From Taxawa tesnikishii (nom. ined.) (Eukaryota > Ascomycota > Dothideomycetes > Dothideales), in NCBI GenBank assembly GCA_030247885.1, contig JAPDRO010000012.1, forward strand, positions 806,001 to 870,000: a stretch of DNA of 64,000 bases, in the 5' to 3' direction. Of the stretch, positions 10,663 through 23,604 are shown in pieces; position 1 is the first letter of the stretch, and every line of letters starts with the position of its first letter. The translations under genes and the position numbers were made by a program. The notes under the pieces are model-generated. The model did not search any database and was not told the origin of the DNA. It saw only the letters and a program-made list of their open reading frames with translations.

Positions 10663-13600
10663 ATGGCCTCGCATTCTTCATCAAGCGAGGGTCGCTCCTC
10701 AAGATCTGGCAGCGACAGTGTTACCCGTGTTGACTATTCTGTGCTAGAGAAAGACCAGGAGGTAGCGCAACTCGGCCAAGCACCATTACCTGCTGCACCG
10801 GCGCCAGCACCAGCACCCGCTCCCTTGACGAAGCTGGACTCATCGTTGCCAAAGCAGGAGAAGAAGGAAAAGGATCCGGAGAAGGTCAAGCAGAAAGAGG
10901 ATGCCTTTGCGCATTTGCCAGAACACGAGAGGGAGATCCTAAAGAGACAGTTGGACATACCTCCGGTCAAGCTCGGCTTCAAGGATCTGTTCCGCTACGC
11001 TACGCGCAACGACTGGATCATCATAATAGTCAGCGCATTTTGCGCCATCGCTGGCGGCGCTCTGATCCCCTTGATGACCATCATCTTCGGACAGTTTGCC
11101 GGCATTTTCCAGGGGTTCTTGTATTTGCATACGACTACCGAAGCAGAGTTTCACCATGAGATTAGCAAGATGGCGCTGTATTTGGTCTACATTGCCATTG
11201 GAGATTATGTCACCATCTACATCGCGACTGCTGGATTCATCTACACCGGCGAGCACATCAGTCAAAAAATCCGAGAGCAGTTCTTGGCCGCTATATTAAG
11301 ACAGAATATTGGGTTCTTCGACGAACTCGGAGCTGGAGAGATCACTACGAGGATTACCGCGGATACCAACCTGGTACAAGACGGTATATCTGAGAAGATC
11401 GGCCTTACTCTTACCGCCGTCGCTTCGTTTGTAACGGCATTCATTGTCGGTTTCATCAAGTATTGGAAACTTACCTTAATCTTGACATCCACCATCTTCG
11501 CTATCACCTTCACTATGGGTGTCATGGGCGGCGTCATCGTCAAGTGGAACAAGAAGTCTCTGGCAGCCTATGCCGTAGGTGGTACCGTTGCTGAGGAGGT
11601 TATCAGCTCCATTCGCAACGCGACTGCCTTCAGTACCCAAAACAAGTTGGCTCGCCAATACGATGTGCATTTGACTGAAGCCGAGAAGGCTGGCTTCAAG
11701 ATGAAGGCTATCCAGGGATCTATGATTGGTTTCCTGTTCCTTTACATCTACCTCAATTATTCCCTCTCCTTCTGGCTGGGCTCAAAGTACCTGGTCAAGG
11801 GCGAGATGAGTCTCTCCGATGTCCTCACAATCCTGATGGCTATTATGATTGGTGCGTTTGCCCTAGGAAATGTCGCACCAAACGTCCAAGCCTTCACCAC
11901 TGCTGTCGCAGCCGCCGGAAAGATATACGCGACAATTGACAGAGTCTCGCCGCTCGATCCTGCTTCCAGTGCGGGCGAGAAACTCGACCACGTCGAGGGA
12001 ACAGTTGAGCTGCGCAACATCCGGCACATATATCCTTCTCGTCCTGAAGTTGTAGTCATGGAAGACGTCAGCCTTGTGGTTCCTGCAGGTAAGACGACCG
12101 CTCTTGTTGGTGCATCTGGATCCGGCAAAAGCACTATTGTCGGCCTTGTTGAGCGCTTCTACGATCCGGTCGGTGGTGTTGTACTCTTGGATGGCCATGA
12201 TGTCCAAAAGTTGAATCTCCGCTGGCTGCGGCATCAGGTCTCCCTCGTTAGCCAGGAGCCCACCCTCTTCGCTACCACCATCTTCGGCAATATTAGACAC
12301 GGCTTGATCGGAACGAAACACGAAGGCAGACCAGAAGAGGAGGTGCGGGAACTGATCGAGAATGCCGCAAGAATGGCGAACGCTCATGACTTCATTACAG
12401 CGCTGCCTGAAGGCTACCAGACAAATGTTGGTGAACGTGGTTTCTTGCTTTCTGGAGGACAAAAGCAACGTATTGCTATTGCGAGAGCTATGGTCAGCGA
12501 CCCGAAGATCCTGCTCCTTGATGAAGCTACTTCCGCTCTCGACACAAAGAGCGAAGGTGTTGTTCAAGCCGCTCTCGACAAGGCAGCCGAAGGAAGGACA
12601 ACTATTGTCATTGCGCATCGTCTTTCCACCATTAAGAATGCAGACAATATTGTGGTCATGTCCCGTGGCCGCATTGTCGAGCAAGGAAGCCACGATGAGC
12701 TTCTGGAGCTGAAAGCCGCATACTATAACCTGGTGAAGGCTCAACGTATAGCCGCTGAGCAGGAAGCCAAGAATCAAGACGACATACCGATCCTGGACGA
12801 AAAGGACGCCAACCTGCTGGAGAAAGAGAATGATTACGAGGAAGACCCTAACGACCTAAAGCTTGGACGTACCAAGACTGGCCAATCGGCTTCCAGTATG
12901 GCGTTGCAGAGAAAGAAACCAGAGGCTGAGCTTCATTATTCGCTGTGGACCTTGATCAAGGTGGTTGGCAGTTTCAACAAAAAGAGTGGCTCTTCATGCT
13001 TACCGGTCTATTCTGCTCCATCATTACTGGTGGAGGCAACCCCACGCAAGCTGTCTTCTTCGCGAAGTCCATCACGGCCCTCTCTCTTCCTCCATCCCAA
13101 TACGGAGAGCTGAGGTCTCAAGCCAACTTTTGGTCCTGGATGTACTTTATGCTTGCAATGGTCCAGCTCATCGCGTTCGTTCTGCAAGGTGTCGTCTTCG
13201 CTTATTGCTCTGAACGGCTCGTTCACCGTGCCCGTGATCAAGCCTTCCGACACATGCTGCGGCAGGACATCGCGTTCTTCGACAAAGAGGAGAACACTGC
13301 TGGCGCTTTGACATCGTTCCTGTCTACCGAGACAACCCATCTGGCAGGCATGTCTGGTGTCACACTGGGAACTATCCTGACGGTCACGACCACTCTCATT
13401 GCTGCGCTTGTGATTTCCATCGCTGTCGGTTGGAAACTCAGCCTTGTCTGTGCATCCACTATCCCAATCCTGCTTGGGTGTGGCTACTTCCGGTTTGCAA
13501 TGTTGGCCAGATTTCAGCAAAAGGCGAAGAAGTCGTACGAGAAATCCGCCAGTTACGCTTGTGAAGCAACATCAGCTATCCGCACCGTTGCTTCGTTGAC

Positions 13601-14820
13601 TAGAGAAGACGACGTTTGGGAGCATTACCATCAACAGCTTGTTGCGCAGGGCAAGAAGTCGCTGATTTCTGTTCTGAAGTCCTCATCCCTTTACGCTGCT
13701 TCGCAATCCTTCATGTTTTTGTGCGTGTCGCTAGGCTTTTGGTACGGAGGCACTCTCATCGGACGTGGCGAATACGGCGTGTTCCAGTTCTTCCTGTGTT
13801 TCAGTGCCGTCATCTTCGGCGCGCAGTCTGCTGGTACTATCTTTTCCTTCGCCCCGGACATGGGCAAGGCTAAGCATGCTGCGGCTGAGCTCAAGACGCT
13901 CTTTGACCGCAAGCCCGAAATCGACAGCTGGAGCCAGGAAGGCGGCAAGCTCGAGGGAGGTGTTGAGGGTCACATCGAGTTTAGGGATGTCCACTTCAGA
14001 TACCCAACAAGACCTGAGCAGCCCGTTCTGCGCGGCCTTAACCTTACCGTCAAGCCCGGCCAGTACGTTGCTCTGGTTGGTGCCAGTGGATGTGGCAAAT
14101 CGACTACCATTGCCTTGCTGGAGAGGGCAAGTTTTAGACGCACGCTTCTGATGCGACAATCACTGACCATCTAAACAGTTCTACGATCCTCTTGTCGGCG
14201 GCGTTTACTTAGACGGGCAGGAAATCTCATCACTCAATATCAACGACTATCGCTCTTATCTGGCCCTTGTCAGTCAAGAGCCCACTTTGTACCAAGGCAC
14301 CATTCGCGAGAACATCCTCCTTGGAGCAGACCGCGGAGACGTGCCTGAGGAAGCTATCGTGCGCGCATGCAAGGATGCCAATATCTACGACTTCATCATG
14401 AGCTTGCCGTAAGTCTTACCCTCCAAGATCTTGGACCCATCCTCCGCTAACACTTTTTCTAGTGATGGCTTCCAGACTGTTGTCGGTAGCAAAGGCAGCA
14501 TGTTGTCAGGTGGGCAGAAACAGCGTATTGCCATCGCACGCGCCTTGCTCCGCGATCCCAAGGTACTCCTGCTTGACGAAGCAACTTCGGCACTCGACTC
14601 GGAGTCGGAGAAGGTCGTGCAAGCAGCCCTGGACGCCGCAGCCAAGGGTCGCACGACCATTGCCGTGGCGCACAGGTTGAGCACCATCCAAAAGGCCGAT
14701 ATGATCTACGTCTTCGACCAGGGCAAGATTGTGGAAAATGGAACGCATAACGAGTTGTTGCATCGTAAGGGCAGGTACTATGAGCTGGTGAACCTGCAGA
14801 GTTTGGGCAAGAACCAGTGA
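10663..14820 (+). CDS. ABCB/MDR-type full-length ABC transporter
   Basis: Exons 10663-14126, 14179-14408 and 14463-14820; about 1350 aa, normal for a fungal full-size ABCB exporter (TMD-NBD-TMD-NBD). The N terminus is Ser-rich, then an (AP)n stretch near residues 43-54 and a charged linker. NBD1 has Walker [10 protein letters not shown] (about residue 483), signature [14 protein letters not shown] (about 596) and Walker [16 protein letters not shown]2 has Walker [10 protein letters not shown], signature [16 protein letters not shown] and Walker [13 protein letters not shown]; both have the H-loop (IAHRLST, VAHRLST). All ATPase motifs are intact, so both sites look active. Such pumps export hydrophobic drugs, peptides or metabolites at the plasma membrane; the substrate cannot be read from sequence. 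Between the linker and TMD2 the frame steps at an A run (12979-12983): VVGSFNK is in one frame and [20 protein letters not shown] in the next, explained by one missing A. Intron 1 has a GC donor. Confidence 0.95.
14127..14178 (+). other. GC-AG intron in the ABC transporter gene
   Basis: The exon ends GAGAGG and the intron begins GCAAGT, ending CTAAACAG. Removing these 52 bases joins ALLER to [13 protein letters not shown] in frame, the expected Walker A to Q-loop spacing of NBD2. The rest of the donor matches the consensus of the minor GC-AG class, and a branch-like CTGAC/CTAAAC lies just upstream of the acceptor. Confidence 0.88.
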
Positions 14821-15534
14821 TTATGGGTCTCATCTTTTCTTTCCTGTCTTCTTGTTTAGCGAACGGCTACCCGGTAGACTGCGGCGGTCGGTTTAGATAT
14901 AGTGGCTCTCGCTGCTCACATATAAAATAATCTCTTACCTTATTCCAACCCACGACGCTCGATACGTACTCATGTAATCATTAGTGAGATGTTGAGAAGG
15001 GAGACAAACCTCGTCTTGTCGTCCGCTTTGATATCTTTCGGGCGCCGGAGCGCAGGTGCGCTAGACGAGTCCAGGGGACGACGGTACGTTGGTATTGTGC
15101 AGTTATATATGAGAGCAAGCTACACGGTGCTTCGTGTTGTTTGTTTCTATGAAGATGAAGGTATACTCTACAGGTTGGCCCGGTCGCGCAAAGCTCACTG
15201 GGTGTCCCGTGCAGTTCCGGATGACGAAGGAGAGCAGGCGTCCCTCTTACGGTCGCTTCGGCCCAGCCTGCCAATCCAGTACAACCACGAAACCAACGTC
15301 TAATTACTGAATCACTGCTCCTATTGCGGCGACGCGTCCCCTTCACTCAAAACCGCCTACACCACTACGACGCCCTTCCGTAGCATCGACCAAACCTTCG
15401 ACACTGACATCGCGTGTCCCGTGCTCCCTCGACAGCAACCCGCATCCTGGACAAACTCCCCGGTCGGCAGCGACAGAGAGTCCTGGCACAACTTTCGTTG
15501 CCGAGACCTGCTATAACCTTACACTCGTTCCACG
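14821..15534. other. Intergenic between ABC transporter and SLA1
   Basis: About 0.7 kb holding the 3' UTR of the transporter and the promoter and 5' UTR of SLA1. Nothing coding seen. Confidence 0.5.
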
Positions 15535-18500
15535 ATGGTGTTTCTCGGCGTCTACCGGGCAATCTACGCTTATGCGCCGCAGAGCGAGAATGAGTTGGCC
15601 ATACAGGAAGGGGACCTCCTCTTCGTCCTCGAGAAGAGCACAGACGACGATTGGTGGAAGGCAAAGAAGAAGGCCGCCGATGACGATGAGGACGAGCCCG
15701 AAGGCTTGATACCGAACAACTACGTGGAAGAGGTACGTTGGAAGTAGTCCTCTTTCCACTGCGGTCCCACCCCACGGCGTGTTGCATGTTTGCTCTGTTT
15801 GGCGTGCTACAGTGTGCAAGCCATTGCAGAGAACAGTGCTAACAAGCTTGTCCGCTAGGCGCAACCCTTGTACCAAGCAAAAGCCCTCTACGATTACACA
15901 AAGCAAACTGACGAAGAGCTGTCTTTCACCGAGGATGCGCGCCTGGACGTGTATGACACCACAGATGAAGATTGGACATTGGTGGGTCTGAACGGCGAAT
16001 ACGGCTTTGCGCCAGCCATCTACATTGAGAAAGCTGCAGGCGCCGTTTCCGCAGCTCCATCGGCACCAGCAATGCCTGCAAGACCTCAAGCTCCAGCACG
16101 CCAGCCGGAGCCTGAACCGGAGCCGGATTTCGACGACGAGTTCCAGAGCCCACCGGAGAGTCCGGTCTTGAACCCAGCTGCGAACCTTGCTGCAATTATT
16201 GCGCAAAAGACCGGACAGGCTTCGGCCACCACTGACAGGGGACTTGCTTCGCCCCCGCTGCCACAAAGACCTCAATATACCCCGGAAGAATCGGATGAGG
16301 AAGGGCCCCGCCCCTACCAAACCTCCCTCAAAGACCACCTTCCCAGGTGTCTTCCCCAGCAGTCGCTTCATTTACCTCTCCTCGATCACCCTCGCCTCCT
16401 GGAGTCAGGGAATCGTATCCGCACAACCGAGAAATGCACCGTGATGGGTATGACGAGCACGAGGGTCTGAGATCTCCCGGCGGTTTCCACATGTACAACG
16501 TTTCCGAAATGGTATCGCACATGGGCAAGAACAAGAAGATGCCAACAACGCTAGGAATCAACGTTGGAAGGGAGTCATCATGATATCACCCGAAAAGTCG
16601 AGAGATGGCCCGCAGCAGGAGTGGACGGCAGAGAAGCTCACACATTACTCTATAGAAGGCAAGCATGTCTTTGTGGAATTGGTACGGCCAAGTAAGAGCA
16701 TCGATTTCCACGCTGGCGCGAAGGACACGGCGCAAGAAATCGTTGCAAAGCTGGGAGAACTTGCCGGGGCATTCAGAGCGGAGGGCTTCCGCGAGGTTAT
16801 CGCTGCTGCCTCAGGATCTGGACCTGGTGGGCAGAAGAAGGGCCATATGCTTTACGAGTTCATGGCGCAAGGCGACGATGAAGTCACAGTCGCTGTCGGC
16901 GACGAAGTCATCGTTCTGGATGACACCAAGAGCGATGAGTGGTGGATGGTCCGCAGATTGAAGAACGGTAAAGAGGGTGTGGTTCCGAGCAGCTACGTCG
17001 AAGTTACTGGAACCGCCCCAGCGGCAACTTCAAGCTACAACGGCGTGAATGCAGGAAGATCCACCGTTGAACAGAATCGTCTGGAGGAAGAACGTCTTAC
17101 AAGAGAGGCTACGAAATCACACAGGAAGCGCGACAGCGGATCAAGACCAGCAGAGGTAGGACCTGGCGTACAACTGCCAGAACGGCACAGCAGCTTGGTC
17201 AAAGATAGTGACAGTCGACATGCACAGAGGAGCAAACGTGAAAGCAAATCAAACGACAAGAGTTCTAAGCCCAGTACGTTCCGCTCACACACCCAGAAAC
17301 ATGAGTTCCAAAACTAATAACAGCAGAACCCGACGCATCCAAGGTCCGCACTTGGACAGACAGATCCGGAACGTTCAAGGTTGAAGCAGAGTTTATCGGC
17401 CTGAAAGACGGAAAAATTCATCTCCACAAGCTGAATGGCGTTAAGATTGCCGTTCCCGTAGCGAAGATGGCTGTTGAAGATCTTGAGTACGTTGAAAAGG
17501 TCACAGGAGTTTCCCTGGATGAAGACAAGCCGCTCTCGGATATCAAGCGGCGGAACACTCAACGCCACAAGGAAAAGGACAGTTCGAGGGAACAAAAGAA
17601 AAAGAGCGGTGTCTCGTTTGCTAACGACAAGTCGGATTATGACTGGTTCGACTTCTTCTTGCAGGCTGGGTGCAACCCGCAAATCTGCGAACGGTACGCA
17701 AACGCTTTCTCTCGTGATCAGATGGGTGAGGAAGTGCTTCCGGATGTCGACCCACACCTTCTCCGCACTCTAGGCCTCAAAGAAGGTGATATTCTGCGGG
17801 TCATGAAGTTCTTGGACAAGAAGTTCGGACGGACTGGCCAAAGGAACGTCTCTTTCGGGGCGTCGCAGGCTGTGGGCGACGAGAAGGATCCTGATGCGAT
17901 CGAGCCAGTCAACGGTTCTGGAGGTCTCTTCTCCGGTCAAGGCGGCGCCTTGCGCAACAACACCAGAAAGGGCAGACCGGCTCCTCCTGTGCAAACCAAC
18001 GACGTCGTTGACCCCGACGCCTTCAAGCAAAAGACCGATGATACCGAAAACAAGGCGCTACATGCAGAGGCTGCTCCAACACCTCTAGCAAATACATCTG
18101 CAAGGACCCACACCGTATCTGGCTTCGATGACGATGCATGGGATGTCAAACCCTCGAAAACTCCTGCCGCCGCTGCCGCCGCCGCCCCAGCAGCAACTCC
18201 TTCGCCAGCGCCACAGGCCGCTGCGCTGACTCCCGCTCCTGCGCCTGCACCTGCAGCACCGGCGCTTACGGGGTCCATGAACGAACTCTCCCTTCTGTCA
18301 CCGCCACTACAGCCAACGCCGGCACCTCAACCTACTCCGCAACCTGCGGCCCAGCCAGCAGCTCCTCCGCAACAGCCTGCTCGGACTGGAGCGGATCCAT
18401 CTTTCTTCGACAAGCTTGCCGCACCGGCGCCGCCTCGGGAACGGCCACAAGCACCACAGCAGACTGGTGGTTCTCTGATTGCGCCGCCACCGGCTAGAGC

Positions 18501-19351
18501 AGCCTCAGCACCCGGCTTCAACCCTCAGCAGCCTGGCGGCTTTGGCCTTCCTCCTCTCCAGCCACAGCTGACGGGATATCGCGCTCTTCAAGGCCAGAGC
18601 CTGCAAGACCTGAACCAGCAAAGGCTGCAGCAACAGCAATTCTCCCAGATGCAGCCACAAATGACCGGCTTCCCGCAGCAGCAACAGCCAGGCTTCCAGC
18701 CCATGATGCCGCAACCTACCGGCTTCACGCAATTCCAACAGCAGCAGCCCCAGCAAACCGGCTTCCCGCAATTCCAGCAGCAACCAACCGGTTTCCAACC
18801 CTCGGTGCAGCAACAGTTCATCAACGGTCAAGCCACAGGCTCTCCGTTCGCCGACCCGCCACGCGCGCCCTTCCAGCCCACACCATCGCGCTTGCAGTCC
18901 TCTCTCTCGCCCCAATCCACCCTGTATCCCCAGCAAACCGGCTTCATGCAACCACAGCCCACAGGCTTCATGCAGCAGCCGCAGCAGCAACAGTTCCCGC
19001 AACAGCTGCAGCCACAGCAGACGGGTTTTGGTGGCCTGCCACCTGCGCTGCAGCCACAGCTCACCGGCGTGAACGGGTTTGGACAGCAGAATGGATTCGG
19101 CCAGCCTGCACCTACGTTGCCGCCTATGCCGCCTATGCCGACAGGCTTCGCGCAGCCGCTGGTGCCGCAGAAGACGGGCCCGGCGCCGCCGGTTAGATTT
19201 GGTACGCAGCCGGCGAACAAGTTGACCCCGCAGCCTACGGGGAGGGCGAATTTGAGAAATGCTAGTAAGTATTTAAATTGTAGATTCGAGCTGTGGGAAA
19301 GCGCATTTGCTGACATCTGTGGTAGCACCGCAGAATCCTTTTGGTTTTTGA
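15535..19351 (+). CDS. SLA1: Actin cytoskeleton-regulatory / endocytic adaptor Sla1
   Basis: Exons 15535-15732, 15859-17273, 17327-19264, 19326-19351; about 1192 aa, the normal size. Domain order matches Sla1. SH3-1 starts at the initiator (VYRAIYAYAPQSENELAIQE), SH3-2 after intron 1 (YQAKALYDYTKQTDEELSF), then an acidic/proline linker. Next come a conserved block (GGFHMYNVSEMVSHMGKNKK, MISPEKSRDG), SH3-3 (LYEFMAQGDDEVTVAVGDEV), the SHD1 ubiquitin/NPFxD-binding domain (RTWTDRSGTFKVEAEFIGLK) and a SAM-like SHD2 (DWFDFFLQAGCNPQICERYA). The C terminus has about a dozen TGF/LTG repeats in Q/P-rich sequence and ends NPFGF. Sla1 couples cargo and Las17 to clathrin/actin patches at the plasma membrane. 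Two single-base frame steps occur in the linker: at a GGG run near 16303 and another near 16570, just before MISPEKSRDG. Restoring one G at each gives continuous family sequence. Confidence 0.94.
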
Positions 19352-20025
19352 GCGCCGTGGCAAGGGTAGGAGGGGGCTGGGGAGAAGAATACGGGATAGT
19401 GGGGTTGGGAGGCTGCAGGTGGTGTGTAAATAATAACTCTTGGTTAATGTGCATAGCGTGCCCTTCGTTCGTTATACATTCTTTTATTGAGATGGGGTTG
19501 GTGGTGTCCTTTAGGTCGTGAGATTTGAGCAATACACGGCAGTACAGAGTTTTTTAGAGCCCTTTTAACAATCGCCGTCGCTGGCTGCTGTTGTTGCAAG
19601 GCCACAGCAACACTTGCGTAGAAGTGAGCATGCTGAGGATGCCTTGTCACGCTACCCCTCACCGTCCTGACTGGCAGGGTTCGGAAATGATGCATGGTGC
19701 CCAAAACGAAGCCAAATCAGCTCATGAGAATCGCACCATCCTACTTCCGTGATCCAAAGTCCTGAAACGGCCCATTGTTGATAGCACCAGCCTCAAGACT
19801 GGTCTTCAAGAGATTAGGTGTGCAAAGCCAATGCGGCTGATTTTTCGCCGGCCAATGCAGCATTAAAGTACACATTGTACATTCCCACCGAATGGTATCA
19901 GTCCCGTGCTTCTGCTCGAAGGGTTTTGCGTAGGTGACTTCCGCGATCAGTTTAGCCCTTGACGACGGCGTTCGTTGCCTTGACTTGATGGCAGAGAAAA
20001 CTCTGTGTCCAGTCGCAGTTCCGCG
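19352..20025. other. Intergenic, convergent 3' ends
   Basis: About 0.67 kb between the 3' ends of SLA1 (+) and the mannosyltransferase (-). No coding signal. Confidence 0.5.
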
Positions 20026-21367
20026 CTATACGTGCGCCCACCCATACCAGGTCAATATCTGCATCTCGTTGATGAGACAGACACTCCCACTCTCCGCCCT
20101 ACCCTTCTTCTCAGAAGCCCAAGCCGAGACCTTCCTTCTCATCGCCGATTCTTTGATCCATGTCGTGGTCGTCCATCTCCGGATCCTATTTTCCCAAGAG
20201 TTCAGGACTATACGGACGGGATTGAGCCACTGGTCCCATGCCGCTGGCTGTACGTAGGTCCAGGCCAGTCCGTTATATCCGACACGTACGGATGGATTGA
20301 CGAAAACGCCTTTAGACCGGGACAAGTGATTGTCGGTGTGGATGAGGCAGCACTCAGAGGCCTCAAGGTGGGCTTTTGCTAGACTATCGGGGATGCCACG
20401 GAAACGCAACGCATTGTTCTCCTCGTAGAAGGGCGCCGCGTCCATCATGACTGCATCTCTTCGTCAGCTCGGAGCGAATGACGACCGGACTCGGAGGAGA
20501 AGATGGAGCATTTACCCATTCCGTTCCAGCAGCTAGAGACAGGCACTGGCTCGTGTGCTTTGAGAGCTTTCCGCGAGGCCCGGGAGCGGAAGTACGGCCA
20601 TGTCTGCATCAAGGGCTCATGGCCTTCGGCATCGCGCAGCGCAAAGGTGTCGTAGAAGCGTGGCGGCTTCGAGAAATCCAGGGAGCATGCTGCGGCGTAG
20701 TTGCCGCCGTTCGTGTTCAGTAGCGCGAGAACGTCCTGCGTCTGTTGCCATGGTGTTCAGGACAGAGTGCATACCTCGTCCGGCTAGGGCATGGGAGAGT
20801 ACGTACAGTGAAAACGACGTCATTGAGGAAAAGTATCTTATCGAACTTCTGCCCTGCGGCAGCGAGCTTGTAGAAAGGTTTGAGCGACTGGTTCCGAGAC
20901 CGAGACAGATACGGGATCCGCCTCAGTCCCAGCGTCCCATTAGGCATCCTGATCCATCCTTCCTCCTCCGTCGGCGGCACTTTGACAATTTCACCCTCAT
21001 GCGTTGCTTCGTCTAGAACAACCGTTCGGAACACGCCGGCCGCTTCCATCGCCGCATCCAGTTCTCTCAACGCGCCTTTAGTGTTGTCGTAACTGCCACT
21101 CTCGTAGATACTCAGGTAAACATGGAGAGGGTCCAAAGCCTTCGTCAGTTGCAAAAGAGCGGTCATCCAATGCGTGCGCAGGATCACCTCGTCGTTCCAA
21201 TGCGTGCTGGCTATGAAGATCCTCTCATGCTTGTATGAGAGATCGTAGTGTGCCTGCTGGAGATTCCGCCGTACATATAGCACATCGAGCAGATTCAAGA
21301 GTAAGAATGAGGCGATGAGGAATTTCCGTGCTCTCAGGAAACGCCGCGTGAGAGCTCGAACAGGCAT
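20026..21367 (-). CDS. GT69 alpha-1,3-mannosyltransferase, CAP59/CMT1-like
   Basis: Three exons: 20807-21367, 20516-20735, 20026-20450, with standard donors (GTACGT, GTAAAT) and acceptors; 401 aa, no frame problems. After a short cytoplasmic tail there is one signal-anchor helix (FLIASFLLLNLLDVLYV, about residues 15-31), so it should be a type II Golgi protein. Family motifs in order: RIFIASTHWNDEVILRTHW, YLSIYESGSYDNTKGALREL, LRRIPYLSRSRN, FDKILFLNDVVFT (the DxD-like position), TNGGNYAAACSLDFSKPPRF, TWPYFRSRASR and VPVSSCWNGMVMMDAAPFY. In Cryptococcus these enzymes add alpha-1,3-mannose for the capsule and glycans; in moulds the role is probably cell-wall or glycolipid mannosylation. The reading frame is open to a Met at 21532, which would add about 55 nondescript residues; I prefer the Met at 21367 because it places a basic stretch directly before the membrane anchor. 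Confidence 0.91.
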
Positions 21368-23604
21368 GTTGGGTGGTGGTCGATCTCGCCGGTTGTAGCG
21401 CAGCAGCCTGTCTTCTCGTCTCCCACCGGTCGCAGACAGCACATAGTTGATGTCAACGATGTGTTCTGCTGTGTGTTGAACTCGAATCACATTCGGTTGA
21501 TGCCACTTGCTTAATGTGAGGATAAATCTCAAGGACCATTAGTCCCCTGAGTGTCCCGTGCTGATTGGCCGGATTGTGCAGGACGCCTAGAAGTACATAA
21601 CGCGCTAACCTCGAATGGAACAATTTGTCCATAACACATTCTGATTATCGGTTGCATCTATGAATGGCGCGTGTGTTGTAGCATGTATGTTACATAGTGA
21701 GATAACTCGTGAAAAGTCCGGCTGAAGACAGTGCAATCGGTTGTTCCTCCTAGCTGACAGACGCTACGATGCAGCGCTACCGCCAGCAGGCGGTACGAAG
21801 TGCAGCGTGCCAATCGATCGAGAAACATCACGTCTTCTTCACCTGAAGAGGGAAATCCCCATCGGGGGTAGTGCCGCCATGGCTACTCTTTGACACGTAG
21901 CACTGCGCATCTAGCTGTTTTATCCCACGATCGATGGCTAGAGACTTTGTAGCTGTTACCGGCTCCCGGCGCACGTCCTTGTGTGCGGCATTGAACTTGC
22001 GAGTAGGCGACCAAGCGTGCATCACGCACTCATCAGTCACACTTATGGCAACTGGTGCTCGCTGTGTTGGTCAGTGGCATCTGTCGTGGAACGCTTGATC
22101 GTCCCGCCCCTCCATCTGCAGCGACAAGTCAAATCCAGAAGCCGTGTTGCAGCCGTTCAAGAAGTCGCAAGGCGGAGGAGTCTACTAAGCTTCGCTGGCA
22201 TCTGTGCAGTCTCATGCCGCAACAGGTGCGTGTCTCCTGATGGGACGACAAGAAAGCAGCTAAACAGACGTTCGTCCGCGAGCTATCCTGATGGGAATGC
22301 TAGACTGCACAAGTGCTCTAGTCCGTCATGCCGTAGACTGGACCATTATCTTCTCAACACCAGCAGGCCATACAAGGAAGGTTAGGTTCTCTAGATGATG
22401 GCCATGCTCAGGGTAGAAGTGAGATGGTCTTCGAAGGCTTCAGCAAGTCCTTGGGTACTGCAAGAAGATAATGGAAGGCTGGGCGGAAGTGAAGCCGCGT
22501 CAAGCGCTGGACGAGCCATGACCAGTAACGTTGACGCCAGCTTCGCTGGCACAGCGCTGTTGTTTCTGGCTTGGAATTTGTACACATGATCCATCGGATT
22601 CTGTTGAGATAGTTGTTCAAAAACATCTTGTGTCCGATCTGAACCGTTGTTACAATTATTGAGGATAGAGGGATGTATACTACTCGTACGCACATGATTT
22701 CTAGGGTGCTGAAGCAGAAGGCATACCGACACGTGACCCTCTTCCTGTTTAGCTTTGCATCCATCGGTGCGTCCGAACCATCGTCAAACGACTGGCCTCA
22801 GAAACATCATCGGCGACAAAGATGCCAGATACCTCCAACCTTCTGGGGCGGAACACACTACCCTTCGGTTTCTCAGCGGGCGAGCTGAGACGCCCGACGC
22901 TGCGGCACAGTTGAATCCAAAACTTAAGCCTTCTCGTCTAGCCATTCACTGCAGAGATGCCTGGGATCGTGATGCTGCATGTCGTGCATGTTAACGCCAG
23001 CTGCTATGGACAGGATTGAAGGTCATGAGGACAGCGCCCGGCTGCATGATCGTAACTAATCGGCAAGAGCTCGGAGAGCCGCTTGGGCAGCAAAGTCCGG
23101 TGTCTGCGTGAGATTGTGATGTGCAGCCTGAGTTGGCCAATGGGGTTAAGTAGCCTTTTAATCCGTTTCGCTGCCCGCACATCCACCCCCTGCGACTATC
23201 GACTGCATCATACGTTCCGCACACGGGGATCATGCGGTGATGGAAACGCGTAGCGTGCAGGCGTCCGCATCTGCGCGACTTGGCTCTCTGCCTTGGTCGC
23301 TTTCGAGCGGTCATCCGAGGATCGATCGGTGCGCTGTCTACCTCACGTGGGCGGGAAGGGATGGAAGAGGGCGATAGAAGGACGACACGCTTAAAGTCGA
23401 GCTCGTTCCTCCCCCGACTCGAGACGCAGCTTCGTTCCCAAGTCATACTTCGTACCTGAATTGTGTATCGAGGTAAGCTTCGCTGATCTTTTGAGATGCT
23501 CGCGTTCCCTGCTTGAGCCAATGAGGTACGCATTCAAGTACCAGCTAATCTCTAGCAGCGCACATCACCACCTGTACCTGTCTACCAACCAAGAATAGAC
23601 AGCC
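21368..23604. other. Intergenic, no gene recognised
   Basis: About 2.2 kb between divergent genes. Short frames occur (for example 22391-22764 on the minus strand) but show no domain and no splice-consistent extension. From about 23330 to 23600 the sequence is pyrimidine- and purine-tract rich, as expected for the promoter of the downstream zinc-finger gene. Confidence 0.5.

Noticed and set aside
11863-12777. 304-codon minus-strand frame
   Set aside because: Antisense to NBD1 of the ABC transporter; no domain.
15511-16371. 286-codon minus-strand frame
   Set aside because: Antisense to the SH3 region of SLA1 with low-complexity Arg/Leu/Trp composition.
18505-19532. Long minus-strand frames rich in Leu, Cys and Gly
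   Set aside because: They are the antisense of the Q/P-rich repeats of SLA1; the composition is forced by CAG/CCG codons on the real strand.
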